From positions 166,079 to 230,078 of the forward strand of contig NZ_QFBC01000009.1 of NCBI RefSeq assembly GCF_003122325.1: a stretch of 64,000 nt of DNA, given 5' to 3'. Below the pieces are notes generated by a model. That model searched no databases. It was not told the origin of the DNA and worked only from the letters and a program-made list of their open reading frames with translations. Made by a program: the position numbers and the translations under genes. This document shows, piece after piece, positions 34,932-44,285 of this stretch; position 1 is the stretch's first letter, and every line of letters starts with the position of its first letter. The DNA comes from Rhizobium album. Lineage in GTDB: Bacteria; Pseudomonadota; Alphaproteobacteria; Rhizobiales; Rhizobiaceae.

Positions 34932-36191
34932 ATGATGAATGCACTCACCATGACCTGGGGTATAGCCGGGCTGACCGCGCTCGGTGTCATCACCAGGCCC
35001 TTTGCCTGGCCGGAGGCGATATGGGCGGTCGCCGGCGCGCTCCTGCTCGTGGGGCTCGGGCTGATTGGCCCGGCCGAGGCCTGGACCGGTGTCGCCAAGG
35101 GGATGGACGTTTACCTGTTCCTCGTCGGCATGATGCTGCTGTCCGAACTCGCGCGCCAGGAAGGCCTGTTCGACTGGCTTGCTTCGATCACGACCGCCTG
35201 TGCAAAGGGATCGCCCAGGCGGCTGTTCGTCATGATCTATGCCGTCGGCGTCGTGGTCACCGCGTTCCTGTCGAACGACGCGACCGCGGTGGTTCTGACG
35301 CCGGCCGTATATGCGGCCTGCAAGGCGGCCAAGATGCGCGATCCCATGCCGTACTTGTTCATCTGCGCGTTCATCGCCAATGCCGCGAGCTTCGTCTTTC
35401 CGATCTCCAATCCGGCGAATCTGGTGATATTCGGGGGCGGGCACATGCCGCCGCTGTCGCGCTGGCTCGCAACCTTCGGCCTGCCTGCGATTGCGTCCAT
35501 CGTCGTGACGTTCCTCGCATTGTACTGGACCCAGCGCTCTGTCATCAGGGCCGATAGCGTCGCCTTGGATGTGCAGGCCGTACCGTTGTCATGGAGCGGC
35601 AAGCTGGCCGGCTTCGCGTTGTGTGGCACGGCCGTCATCCTGCTCGGCGCGTCGCTCATGCATTTCGACCTCGGTCTTCCGACGTTTATTGCCGCTTGCG
35701 TAGCGACAGCCGCGGTCCTGCTCATCACCCGGCAAAGTCCTGTAGGGACGTTGAAAGGTATCTCTTGGAGCGTGTTGCCGCTGGTCGCCGGATTGTTCGT
35801 CGTCGTCGAGGCATTGAACCGAACGGGATTGATCGACCGTCTCGCGCAGGCCCTTTCTCATCATGCGTCGACATCTCCGACCTGGACTATCGCTGGCGCC
35901 GGCGCGCTGGTCGCGCTGCTGACCAATCTCGTCAACAACCTGCCGGCGGGACTGGTCGCAGGAAGCTCCGTCCAGTTGGCGGATGTGTCCGACAAGGTCG
36001 CCGGCGCAGTGCTGATCGGCGTCGATCTTGGTCCGAACCTTTCCGTCACCGGGTCGCTCGCGACAATTCTCTGGCTAAGTGCGCTACGTCGCGAGGGTTT
36101 GCATATCGGCGCCTGGGCCTTCCTGAAGATCGGCTTCATGGTGATGGTGCCGGCGCTCGCTGCATCACTGGCTGTTTTGGCATTACAGTAG
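34932..36191 (+). CDS. arsB: ArsB-type anion/arsenite carrier
   Basis: A 419-residue membrane protein of the ArsB/NhaD (ion transporter) superfamily. It has many helices and the family segments VVTAFLSNDATAVVLTP and FVFPISNPANLVIFG, and in the second half LLTNLVNNLPAGLVAGS and GVDLGPNLSVTGSLATILW, which closely match ArsB arsenite pumps. No arsR, arsC or arsH is near, so arsenite export is likely from the family but not backed by context; another anion is possible. No typical ArsR operator was noticed. Confidence 0.78.
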   Translation: MMNALTMTWGIAGLTALGVITRPFAWPEAIWAVAGALLLVGLGLIGPAEAWTGVAKGMDVYLFLVGMMLLSELARQEGLFDWLASITTACAKGSPRRLFVMIYAVGVVVTAFLSNDATAVVLTPAVYAACKAAKMRDPMPYLFICAFIANAASFVFPISNPANLVIFGGGHMPPLSRWLATFGLPAIASIVVTFLALYWTQRSVIRADSVALDVQAVPLSWSGKLAGFALCGTAVILLGASLMHFDLGLPTFIAACVATAAVLLITRQSPVGTLKGISWSVLPLVAGLFVVVEALNRTGLIDRLAQALSHHASTSPTWTIAGAGALVALLTNLVNNLPAGLVAGSSVQLADVSDKVAGAVLIGVDLGPNLSVTGSLATILWLSALRREGLHIGAWAFLKIGFMVMVPALAASLAVLALQ

Positions 36192-36734
36192 AGGATCCAG
36201 TTCCCAGGGAGAACACCCAACACATTACATTTGGCAAGGATGGAAGGATCGTTCATTCGGTCATGAGCCCATCACAACAAGGTCATGCCGTTTTGATAAG
36301 CCGAGCCGCGTGTCGAGCGTGCGGTCACAATAGCCGTTGCGCCAGGTCTGGCGGGTTTCGCCGCGCTCGTATCGGCTTGCCCTGATCGGGCCGTCGACGT
36401 CGGCCTCCGTGATCACTTGCAGCACGCTTTCGGCAAGGGCGCGAAGAAAATCCGCATCGCCGCTCTTTCAGCAAACTCGGCAAGGGCGAATCTTTCGTCG
36501 GTCATCGGGGTCTCCGTTTCGGTCGGGTTGAAGCTTTGCAACTCCACCTTCTCCGACGGGCCCGCTGCCCACCTGGGTCCCGCGGAAAATGCAGCGCAGT
36601 CTCCACCGCTTTCTCCACTCAAATCGCCCCCGAAATTACGCCATCTGCGCGGACGCTATTTTGGTATGAGGGTCGCCTCCACGCGGAGACATGGATTGAA
36701 GCGACAGAGTCGGGTGCCGAGCCCCTTCCGGCCG
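36192..36734. other. Gene-poor gap with insertion-sequence debris
   Basis: This 543-base stretch between the ArsB gene and the SDR gene has no intact gene. Its middle (36261-36505) is a broken IS256-type transposase on the minus strand. The remaining 36506-36734 holds nothing I can assign, though GGGGTCTCCG next to the remnant may be leftover element sequence. Confidence 0.6.
36261..36505 (-). mobile_element. IS256-family transposase remnant, frameshifted
   Basis: From the ATG at 36505 the minus strand reads MTDERFALAEFAE. After a frameshift near 36460 it continues SGDADFLRALAESVLQVI, TEADVDGPIRASRYERGE and TRQTWRNGYCDRTLDTRLG. This is the N-terminus of IS256/mutator-type transposases. Similarity ends at about 36290 and the frame stops at 36261. 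The catalytic region is gone, so it is a dead fragment. Confidence 0.72.
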
Positions 36735-37439
36735 TCAGACCGAGCGGGTGAGGCCGCCGTCCACCTTGAGGTTCTGTCCCGTGATGTAACCAGCGCCGTC
36801 CGACGCCAGAAAGGCGACGGTCGCGGCGATTTCGGCGCTTGTGCCGTAACGCTTCATCGGTACGCTGTCGCGGCGCTCGTCGGTGGAAGGCAGGCTGTCG
36901 ATCCAGCCGGGCAGTACATTGTTCATCCGCACATTGTCGCCGGCATAGGTATCGGCGAAAATCTTGGTATAGGCGGCGAGCCCGGCCCGGAAAACTGCCG
37001 AGGTCGGGAACATCGACGAAGGCTCGAACGCCCAGGCGGTGGAAATATTGATGATCGAGCCGGATTTCTGCGCCTGCATGATCGGCGCGACGAGGCGTAC
37101 GGCGCGGATGACGTTCATCAGGTAGACGTCGAGGCCGGTGTGCCACTGTTCGTCGGTGATCTCGACGATCTGGGCGCGCGGGCCATGGCCGGCGCTGTTG
37201 ACCAGCACGTCGATACGGCCCCAGCGGTCCATCGTTGCATCGACCAGGCGCTTGAGATCGTCGTTCGACTGGTTGGAGCCGGTGATGCCGATGCCGCCCA
37301 GTTCGTTTGCCAGGGCTTCGCCCTTGCCGGAGGAGGAGAGGATGGCGAGCCTGAAGCCATCGGCCGCGAGACGTCTTGCCGTTTCCGCTCCCATGCCGCT
37401 GCCGCCGGCCGTCACAATGGCTACCTTTTCTACTGACAT
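36735..37439 (-). CDS. Atypical SDR at the end of the hut operon
   Basis: A 234-residue Rossmann protein with the SDR cofactor motif VTAGGSGMGAE, NSAG and the C-terminal GYITGQNLKVDGG. The normal Ser-Tyr-Lys is changed: the aligned YxxxK position reads SAVFR (Ser in place of Tyr, Arg in place of Lys) in FPTSAVFRAGLAAYTK. The fold is thus intact, but classical reductase chemistry is doubtful; Tyr and Lys could be supplied elsewhere, or it may act as an isomerase/binding protein. It lies 129 bases after hutD in the same direction, possibly in the hut transcript. Confidence 0.75.
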   Translation of the reverse strand: MSVEKVAIVTAGGSGMGAETARRLAADGFRLAILSSSGKGEALANELGGIGITGSNQSNDDLKRLVDATMDRWGRIDVLVNSAGHGPRAQIVEITDEQWHTGLDVYLMNVIRAVRLVAPIMQAQKSGSIINISTAWAFEPSSMFPTSAVFRAGLAAYTKIFADTYAGDNVRMNNVLPGWIDSLPSTDERRDSVPMKRYGTSAEIAATVAFLASDGAGYITGQNLKVDGGLTRSV

Positions 37440-37568
37440 CTCTCACGCCTTTCGTTGAAGATCGGTCTTGCCGACCGCATTGCGTGTGTAGCGTGTTTGT
37501 ATGTCTGCTGCCAATATCCCCGCCTCTTCCTGAGACGGGTATAATCGGGGTGCGTTGCGAATCGAAGA

Positions 37569-38138
37569 TCAGGGGATATCGATGCCGACGAGATAGGCGA
37601 CGGACGGGCCGGAGCCGATCAGCGTCAGTTCGTCCCCGGCTAAAAGATCGGCGATCACGTCGTCGGCGGCAAGCATATGGCTGCCGTCCGCTTCTACAAC
37701 GGCTACGGAACCGGTGAGAACCACCATCGTGTACGAATGCTCGCCGGTAACGGAATAGTCACCGGACCACGCGATGCGTTTCATCACGTGGCGGGCGTGG
37801 CCGCGCAGCGTCATGATGTTGAGGTCGGTGGTCTCGCCGTCGCCGATCCGGGCTTCGACGGCGGCTTCACCGGCAAAGGCAAAGGGCTCGCCCGCCGCGG
37901 TGAGGCGCGTGGCAGGAGCACCGTCCACCATGAGGTCGACGGCATTGCCGCGCAGCGCGACGATCGTGCGGTCGATCCCTGCAAAGGTGGAAAATGGACC
38001 GGATTCACGAATGGTCGCAAGGCTGAGCCGCCAGAGGAAGGCGGCGCCTTCCGCCGGCGCCAGCGCCACCTCGCGGGTGACGCCGCCGCCGTTCTTCCAC
38101 GGCATCGCCTTGTGATCCGCTGCCCGCAGAATACGCAT
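37569..38138 (-). CDS. hutD: HutD-family cupin-like protein
   Basis: A 189-residue protein starting MRILRAADHKAMPWKNGGG, the conserved HutD opening, followed by EVALAPAEGAAFLWRLSLATI and SGPFSTFAGIDRTI. HutD is a bicupin-fold protein found in hut operons of many proteobacteria; in Pseudomonas it is reported to set an upper limit on hut operon activity, probably by binding an intermediate such as formylglutamate. It follows hutU across a 120-base gap with a hairpin. Confidence 0.88.
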   Translation of the reverse strand: MRILRAADHKAMPWKNGGGVTREVALAPAEGAAFLWRLSLATIRESGPFSTFAGIDRTIVALRGNAVDLMVDGAPATRLTAAGEPFAFAGEAAVEARIGDGETTDLNIMTLRGHARHVMKRIAWSGDYSVTGEHSYTMVVLTGSVAVVEADGSHMLAADDVIADLLAGDELTLIGSGPSVAYLVGIDIP

Positions 38139-38161
38139 GATCCGGTCCCTTTCGCGTGGCT

Positions 38162-38198
38162 GGAGATTTCCGCTTTTCTTCGAATCGCGGAAATCTCC
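38162..38198. promoter_or_regulatory. Hairpin GGAGATTTCCGC / GCGGAAATCTCC between hutU and hutD
   Basis: A perfect 12-base stem (38162-38173 with 38187-38198) and a 13-base loop, next to a rhizobial repeat at 38211-38258. In the hut transcript it would lie after hutU and before hutD, so it could shield or partly terminate the message. Confidence 0.5.
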
Positions 38199-38210
38199 AA
38201 CTTTTGTTCT

Positions 38211-38258
38211 TGCGCAATTCCGAACGCAAAATCGCTGCGCACTTTTGCTGGAATTGCT
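38211..38258. repeat. Rhizobial intergenic palindromic repeat, copy 2
   Basis: TGCGCAATTCC ... GCGCACTTTTGCTGGAATTGC, an imperfect palindrome that aligns with the reverse complement of 8143-8184. It ends right at the hutU stop codon. Confidence 0.6.
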
Positions 38259-39932
38259 TCAGTTACCGAGGATGCCCGGCAGGCGCAGGCCCTTTTCCCT
38301 GGCGCATTCAAGGGCGATCTCGTAGCCCGCATCGGCATGGCGCATGACGCCGGTGGCCGGATCGTTCCACAACACCCGTTCGAGGCGCTTGGCGGCATCG
38401 TCGGAACCGTCGGCGCAGATGACGACGCCCGAATGTTGCGAAAAACCCATGCCGACGCCGCCGCCGTGATGCAGCGACACCCAGGTGGCGCCGGAGGCGG
38501 TGTTGAGCAGGGCGTTGAGCAGCGGCCAGTCGGAAACGGCGTCGGAACCGTCCTTCATCGCTTCCGTCTCGCGGTTCGGCGAGGCGACCGAGCCGGAGTC
38601 CAGATGGTCGCGGCCGATGACGACCGGCGCCTTCAGTTCGCCGTTCCTGACCATCTCGTTGAAGGCGAGCGCCAGGCGATGACGGTCGCCGAGGCCGACC
38701 CAGCAAATGCGCGCCGGCAGGCCCTGGAAGGCGATGCGCTCACGCGCCATGTCCAGCCAGTTATGCAGGTGCTTGTTGTCGGGCAGCAGTTCCTTGACCT
38801 TGGCGTCGGTCTTGTAGATGTCTTCCGGATCGCCGGAGAGCGCTGCCCAGCGGAACGGGCCGATGCCGCGGCAAAACAGCGGGCGGATATAGGCCGGCAC
38901 GAAGCCGGGGAAGGCGAAGGCGTTTTCGAGGCCTTCCTCCTTGGCCACCTGGCGGATGTTGTTGCCGTAGTCGAGGGTCGGCACGCCCATGTTCCAGAAA
39001 TCGACCATGGCGGCGACGTGGGTCTTCATCGAGGCGCGGGCGGCGGCTTCGACCGCCTTCGGGTCGCTCTCCTGCTTGGCGCGCCATTCGGCCACCGTCC
39101 AGCCGACCGGCAGGTAGCCGTGGATCGGATCGTGGGCCGAGGTCTGGTCGGTGACGATATCCGGCTTGACGCCACGGCGGACGAGTTCCGGGAAGATTTC
39201 GGCGGCATTGCCGATCAGGCCGACGGACTTGGCTTCGCCGGCCTTGGTCCACTGGTCGATCAGCGCCAGCGCTTCGTCCAGCGTATGCGCCTTGGCATCG
39301 ACATAGCGGGTGCGCAGGCGGAAATCGACGCGGGTTTCGTCGCATTCGACGGCAAGGCAGCAGGCGCCGGCCATGACGGCCGCCAACGGCTGGGCACCGC
39401 CCATGCCGCCGAGGCCGCCGGTGAGGATCCACTTGCCCTTGAGGTTGCCGTTGTAATGCTGGCGGCCGGCCTCGACGAAGGTCTCGTAGGTGCCCTGGAC
39501 GATGCCCTGCGTGCCGATATAGATCCACGAACCGGCCGTCATCTGGCCGTACATGGCAAGGCCCTTGCGGTCGAGTTCGTTGAAATGTTCCCAGGTGGCC
39601 CAGTGCGGCACCAGGTTGGAGTTGGCGATCAAAACGCGCGGCGCATCCTTGTGGGTGCGGAACACGCCGACCGGCTTGCCGGACTGTACCACGAGGGTTT
39701 CTTCCTCCGTCAGTGTCTTCAGCGTCGCGACGATGCGGTCGAAATCCTCCCAGGTGCGGGCGGCGCGGCCGATGCCGCCATAGACCACCAACTCGTGCGG
39801 CCGTTCGGCGACGTCGGGGTCGAGATTGTTCATCAGCATGCGCAGCGGCGCTTCGGTCATCCAGCTCTTGGCGTTCAGCTCGGTGCCCTGCGGGGCGCGG
39901 ACTTCGCGGGTATTGTGGCGTGGGTTGTTCAT
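38259..39932 (-). CDS. hutU: Urocanate hydratase
   Basis: A 557-residue protein of the expected length for HutU (urocanase). Clear family segments are [35 protein letters not shown] with the NAD-binding glycines, [19 protein letters not shown] with the catalytic Cys region, and [16 protein letters not shown]. It hydrates urocanate to imidazolone propionate with tightly bound NAD+. It starts 1 base after the hutG stop. Confidence 0.96.
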   Translation of the reverse strand: MNNPRHNTREVRAPQGTELNAKSWMTEAPLRMLMNNLDPDVAERPHELVVYGGIGRAARTWEDFDRIVATLKTLTEEETLVVQSGKPVGVFRTHKDAPRVLIANSNLVPHWATWEHFNELDRKGLAMYGQMTAGSWIYIGTQGIVQGTYETFVEAGRQHYNGNLKGKWILTGGLGGMGGAQPLAAVMAGACCLAVECDETRVDFRLRTRYVDAKAHTLDEALALIDQWTKAGEAKSVGLIGNAAEIFPELVRRGVKPDIVTDQTSAHDPIHGYLPVGWTVAEWRAKQESDPKAVEAAARASMKTHVAAMVDFWNMGVPTLDYGNNIRQVAKEEGLENAFAFPGFVPAYIRPLFCRGIGPFRWAALSGDPEDIYKTDAKVKELLPDNKHLHNWLDMARERIAFQGLPARICWVGLGDRHRLALAFNEMVRNGELKAPVVIGRDHLDSGSVASPNRETEAMKDGSDAVSDWPLLNALLNTASGATWVSLHHGGGVGMGFSQHSGVVICADGSDDAAKRLERVLWNDPATGVMRHADAGYEIALECAREKGLRLPGILGN

Positions 39933-39933
39933 G

Positions 39934-40743
39934 TCATTCCCCCTTCGTCTTCAATTGGTTTGCAACGGCTTCGATGCCTGTGAGGATGTGTTTCAGGTGG
40001 ATGCGCAGCCGTTCGGCCTTCCGCTCGTCATAGGCGAAGGGCGGCGCCTCCGTTGCCAGATGCGAGATCTGCGCGAGTTCCATCTGGATGGCGTGCACGC
40101 CGGTCTGCGGCCTGCCGTAATGACGGGTGGTCCAGCCGCCCTTGAAGCGGCCGTTGACGACGGCCTTGTAGCCTTCGGCGGCAGCGGCGACGTCGGCGGC
40201 AGCCGCTTCGATCGCCGGATCGCAGGTGCGGCCCATATCGGTGCCGGTGTTGAAATCCGGCAGCCGGCCTTCGAACAGGAATGGAATGAGCGAGCGGATC
40301 GAATGGCAGTCGTAGACCACGGCGACGCCATGGAGCGCCTTCACCCGCTCGACCTCGGCGAGCAGCGCCGCATGATACGGTGCGTGGAAATTCTTCACCC
40401 GGTCGGCGATATCCGCTTGCGACGGCGCTTCGCCTTCCTTCCAGATCGGCTTGCCGTCGAAATCGGTTTCCGGCACCAGCCCGGTGGTGTTCTGGCCGGG
40501 ATAGAGGCTGGTGCCGTCCGGGTCGCGGTTGGCATCGATGACGTAGCGATGGAAGGTGGCGCGCACCGTCGTCGCCTGCGGCAGCAGCCCGGCGTAGAGA
40601 TCGTGGATATGCCAGTCGGTATCGGCGAGAATCCGGCCGTTGTCGTTGAGCCTGTTCCAGATGTCCTGCGGCACCTCGGTTCCGGTGTGCGGGAAGGCCA
40701 GGATGACGGGCGAGGTGCCCTGCGAAATTTCGAAGACGCTCAT
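39934..40743 (-). CDS. hutG: N-formylglutamate deformylase
   Basis: A 269-residue HutG-type N-formylglutamate amidohydrolase: [44 protein letters not shown] (metal and active-site region) and [15 protein letters not shown]. It releases formate and glutamate, the last step of the five-step histidine route that runs through HutF. Start 40743 overlaps the hutI stop by 4 bases (ATGA). Confidence 0.94.
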   Translation of the reverse strand: MSVFEISQGTSPVILAFPHTGTEVPQDIWNRLNDNGRILADTDWHIHDLYAGLLPQATTVRATFHRYVIDANRDPDGTSLYPGQNTTGLVPETDFDGKPIWKEGEAPSQADIADRVKNFHAPYHAALLAEVERVKALHGVAVVYDCHSIRSLIPFLFEGRLPDFNTGTDMGRTCDPAIEAAAADVAAAAEGYKAVVNGRFKGGWTTRHYGRPQTGVHAIQMELAQISHLATEAPPFAYDERKAERLRIHLKHILTGIEAVANQLKTKGE

Positions 40744-41957
40744 GCCTTGTCCTCCGGCAGAAAACCGCTCCAGATCCGTTGGTGCAGCGGGTTGAAGCCG
40801 ATGCGGTAGACCAGTTCGGCCGGGCTCTCGATGTCCCAGATCGCGAGGTCGGCCCGCTTGCCGGCCTCGATGGTGCCGATGCTGTCGAGGCGGCCGAGAG
40901 CACGGGCGGCTTCGCGAGTGACGCCCGCCAGGCATTCCTCAATCGTCAGGTGGAACAGTGTGGCGCCCATGTTCATCGTCAGCAAGAGCGAGGTGAGCGG
41001 TGAGGTTCCGGGGTTGTTGTCGGTGGCGAGCGCCATCTTCGTTGCATGCTTGCGGAACAGGTCGACGGGCGGCCTCTTCGTTTCGCGGATGAAATAATAG
41101 GCGCCCGGCAGCAGCACGGCGACGGTGCCGGCCTTCGTCATCGCCGCCGCCCCTTCGTCGTCGGTATATTCGAGATGATCGGCCGAGAGCGCGCCGTATT
41201 CGGCGGCGAGGGCGGCGCCATGCAGGTTGGACAACTGGTCGGCATGCAGCTTCACCGGCAGGCCCAGAGCCTTGGCGGCATCGAAGACGATGCGCATCTC
41301 TTCCGGCGAAAAGGCGATGCCTTCACAGAAACCGTCGACGGCATCGACCAGGCCTTCGCCATGGGCGGCCTGCAGGCCGGGCAGCACGACGTCGCGGATG
41401 AAATCGCCGTTACGGCCCTTGTAGTCCGCAGGCGTCGCGTGGGCGCCGAGATAGGTGGTGGAGAGGCCGACCGGCCGCTGTCTTGCCAGGGCACGGGCGG
41501 CGCGCAGCATCTTTACTTCGTCGTCGACGGTCAGGCCGTAGCCGGACTTCATCTCGATGGTGGTCACGCCCTCGGCGAGCAGCGCATCCAGCCGCGGCAG
41601 GCTTTCGGCGATCAGGTCCGCTTCGCTGGCCTCGCGCACCTGTCGCACCGACGAGACGATGCCGCCGCCGGCACGGGCGATCTCCTCGTAGGAGGCGCCC
41701 GCAAGCCGCATTTCGAATTCCTTGGCGCGGTTGCCGGCATGGACGATGTGGGTGTGGCAGTCGATCAGGCCGGGCGTGATCCAGCGGCCTTCGCAATCCA
41801 CCACCCGGGCACCGGACGGTGCGGCGAGATCCCGTTCCTCGCCGGCAAAGGCGATGCGGTCGCCTTCGATCAGGACGGCGCCGCTTTCGACGATGCCGGG
41901 GCCAGGAAGGCCGGGCGCCAGCGTGGCGAGCCGGGCGTTGCGCAGCAGGATAGTCAT
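40740..41957 (-). CDS. hutI: Imidazolonepropionase
   Basis: A 405-residue amidohydrolase with the HxH metal motif in [15 protein letters not shown], then [36 protein letters not shown] and ATDNNPGTS (catalytic Asp). It opens the imidazolone ring to N-formimino-glutamate using a divalent metal. Overlaps hutH by 4 bases and hutG by 4 bases. Confidence 0.95.
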   Translation of the reverse strand: MTILLRNARLATLAPGLPGPGIVESGAVLIEGDRIAFAGEERDLAAPSGARVVDCEGRWITPGLIDCHTHIVHAGNRAKEFEMRLAGASYEEIARAGGGIVSSVRQVREASEADLIAESLPRLDALLAEGVTTIEMKSGYGLTVDDEVKMLRAARALARQRPVGLSTTYLGAHATPADYKGRNGDFIRDVVLPGLQAAHGEGLVDAVDGFCEGIAFSPEEMRIVFDAAKALGLPVKLHADQLSNLHGAALAAEYGALSADHLEYTDDEGAAAMTKAGTVAVLLPGAYYFIRETKRPPVDLFRKHATKMALATDNNPGTSPLTSLLLTMNMGATLFHLTIEECLAGVTREAARALGRLDSIGTIEAGKRADLAIWDIESPAELVYRIGFNPLHQRIWSGFLPEDKA

Positions 41958-43462
41958 GCCGTTTCTCCTTGCGGGCCGATATCGGTCGTTTCGATCAGGG
42001 TGCGGATCTTGGCGATCTCGCCGTTCAGCGGCCGGTCGTCGCGATAGAACGGCACTTTTTCACGCACCCGATCGTAGAGGCCTGCGGTACGCCGTGCCTT
42101 GGCGGCCGTTCCGGCCTGCAGGTCGTAGGCCTGCGCCGCCGCCGTGACCTCGATGGCCAGAACGGTCTGCAGGTTGCCGAGGATCGCCAGAGCCTTGTCG
42201 GCGGCGGGCGTGGCGTGCGTCAGGATGTCCTCCTGCAGGGCCGAGGTGATGCCGCCGTCGAGGCTTGCCGGTGCCGCCAGGCGCCGGTTTTCGGCAGCGA
42301 GCGCCGCGGCGGTGTACTGGATGATCATGAAGCCGGAGCAGACGCCGCTGCCGGCAGCCAGAAAGGCCGGCAGGCCGCTGACCAGCGGATTGACGAGACG
42401 GTCGATCCGGCGTTCGGAGATGGCCGCGAGTTCCGCAGCGGCCGTCGCGAGGCTGTCCATGGCAAGGCCCAGCGCCGCGCCGACGGCATGCGCCTGCGAA
42501 TGAACCTCGGGTGCCACGGCCGAGCCCGAGACGACCGGATTGTCGGTAACGCTGGACAGTTCGCGATCGACGACCTCGATGACATGGGCAAGTGCATCAC
42601 GCACGGCGCCGTGGACCTGGGGAACGGCACGCAGGCTCAACGGGTCCTGCGTGCGGCTGCCGGCGGATTTGGCGAGCAGCGCGCTGCCTTCGAGCCAGCG
42701 GCGCAGGTTGCGGCCCACCTGCTGCAAGCCGGGCGACCGGCGCAGCGCCAGCGGCATTTCGGCAAACGGATCGGCCTGGGCGCCGAGATTTTCGTAGGTC
42801 ATCGCGGTCGCCGCATCGGCCCAGTCCAGGAGATGTGACAGGCGGGCGACCGCAAGCGCGCCGAGGCCGGTGGCGCAAGGCGTGCCGTTGACGAGGCTAA
42901 GGCCCTCCTTGGCCTTCAGGGTCAGGGGTGCGAGGCCAAGGCGTTGCAGCGCTTCGCCGCCGGGGATGAGCGCGCCGCCATGGCGGCACTCGCCTTCGCC
43001 GATCAGCACCAGGCCTATGGCCGCCGCATGCGTCAGGTAGCCGACCGAACCCCGCGACCGGATCACCGGCAGCATGTCGGCGTTGAGCAGGGCCAGCAGC
43101 GTATCGATCACCTCGATGCTGATGCCGGAATAGCCGTGGGCGAAGTTGGCGATCTGCGCCGCCATCACCGCCCGCGTTTCCGCCTTTTCCAGCGGCTGGC
43201 CGACGCCGCAGGCATGGCTGAGGATGATGTTGCGCGACAGCGCCTGCTGGTTCTCGCGGCTGATGATGACATCGCAGAGCGCGCCGACGCCGGTGTTGAT
43301 GCCGTAGCCGCGGATTTCCCGCTCCACCAAGGCCTCGACGATGCCGCGTGCGGCGACGATACGCTGCCGGGCCTGGTCGGAGAGAGCGAGCGCCGCGCCG
43401 TTGGCGACAGCGGCAATCTCTTTCCAGGTCAGTGGGGTATCGAGAATGACGGTATCAGCCAT
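41954..43462 (-). CDS. hutH: HutH-like ammonia-lyase homologue lacking the MIO triad
   Basis: A 502-residue protein of the HAL/PAL family in the hut operon. Tyr53 (GYGINTGVG), His83 (LSHACGVG), Asn192 (LVNGT), Arg278 and Glu411 (ALQED) match Pseudomonas HutH Tyr53, His83, Asn195, Arg283 and Glu414. But where HutH has GSVG-ASGDLAPLAHM, this protein reads [13 protein letters not shown]: the Ala-Ser-Gly that cyclises into the MIO cofactor is gone with a net loss of three residues. Tyr280 is Leu (QDPLSLR), and the Phe329 region is rewritten. Rhizobial hut operons are known to carry a hutH2; this may be one. Start 43462 overlaps hutV by 8 bases. Normal histidine ammonia-lyase activity is doubtful. 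Confidence 0.85.
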   Translation of the reverse strand: MADTVILDTPLTWKEIAAVANGAALALSDQARQRIVAARGIVEALVEREIRGYGINTGVGALCDVIISRENQQALSRNIILSHACGVGQPLEKAETRAVMAAQIANFAHGYSGISIEVIDTLLALLNADMLPVIRSRGSVGYLTHAAAIGLVLIGEGECRHGGALIPGGEALQRLGLAPLTLKAKEGLSLVNGTPCATGLGALAVARLSHLLDWADAATAMTYENLGAQADPFAEMPLALRRSPGLQQVGRNLRRWLEGSALLAKSAGSRTQDPLSLRAVPQVHGAVRDALAHVIEVVDRELSSVTDNPVVSGSAVAPEVHSQAHAVGAALGLAMDSLATAAAELAAISERRIDRLVNPLVSGLPAFLAAGSGVCSGFMIIQYTAAALAAENRRLAAPASLDGGITSALQEDILTHATPAADKALAILGNLQTVLAIEVTAAAQAYDLQAGTAAKARRTAGLYDRVREKVPFYRDDRPLNGEIAKIRTLIETTDIGPQGETA

Positions 43463-44285
43463 GATGGCCAGCCTCCGCGCCGGCACGACGCTGGACGAAG
43501 CGGGCGACGTAATCGTCCGCCGGCGTGTTGAGGATCTGGCTCGGCGTGCCGACCTGCACCAGCTTGCCGTCCTTGAGGATGGCGATTTCTGCGCCGATGC
43601 GCAGCGCCTCGTCGAGATCGTGTGTGATGAAGACGATGGTCTTGGAGAGGTTCTTTTCCAGCTGCAGCAGCTGATCCTGCATGTCGTTGCGGATCAGCGG
43701 GTCGAGCGCCGAAAACGCCTCGTCCATCAGGATGACGTCGGTATCGGCGGCCAGCGCCCGGGCCAGGCCGACACGCTGCTTCATGCCGCCGGAAAGCTGG
43801 TGCGGGAACTTGTTCTCGTATCCGAGCAGGCCGACCGTCTCGATCCATCTCATGCCGATGGGTTTGGCATCGGCCTTGCTGAGGCCGCGCACGCGCTGAC
43901 CGTAGACGACGTTCTGCAGCACGGTGCGGTGCGGCATCAGGCCGAAACTCTGGAACACCATGCTGACGCGGCGGGTGCGGAATTCGCGCAGGTCGCGGGC
44001 ATTGAGGTCGAGCACGTTGCGGCCGTCGACGAGGATCTGGCCGCTGGTCGGCTCGATCAGCCGGTTGATGTGGCGCACCAGCGTCGATTTGCCGGAGCCG
44101 GAAAGGCCCATGATGACGAAGATGCGGGAGGCGCCGATCTTGAGGCTGATGTCGTTGAGGCCGACGCTGCAGCCGGTACGCTCCAGGATGGCGGCCTTGT
44201 CGGCGCCGTTTCGGGCCATGGCCATGGCTTCGGTCGAATTGCGGCCGAAGATCTTGTAGACGTTGCGGATTTCGATCTCAGCCAT
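43455..44285 (-). CDS. hutV: Histidine/betaine ABC transporter ATP-binding protein
   Basis: A 276-residue ATPase of the ProV/OpuAA type: Walker A GLSGSGKST, Q-loop MVFQSFGLMPH, signature LSGGMKQR, Walker B VILMDEAFSALDP and ITHDLDEA. The N-terminal KIFGRNSTEAMAMARNG stretch is typical of quaternary-amine uptake ATPases. In Sinorhizobium the HutXWV system imports histidine and proline betaine. The ATG at 44285 overlaps the end of hutW by 8 bases. Confidence 0.9.
   Translation of the reverse strand: MAEIEIRNVYKIFGRNSTEAMAMARNGADKAAILERTGCSVGLNDISLKIGASRIFVIMGLSGSGKSTLVRHINRLIEPTSGQILVDGRNVLDLNARDLREFRTRRVSMVFQSFGLMPHRTVLQNVVYGQRVRGLSKADAKPIGMRWIETVGLLGYENKFPHQLSGGMKQRVGLARALAADTDVILMDEAFSALDPLIRNDMQDQLLQLEKNLSKTIVFITHDLDEALRIGAEIAILKDGKLVQVGTPSQILNTPADDYVARFVQRRAGAEAGHHG

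Noticed and set aside
41954..43462. Possibility that the missing MIO triad in HutH is a sequencing error
   Set aside because: The change keeps frame, the local sequence is rewritten rather than cut, and Tyr280 and Phe329 positions are altered too.
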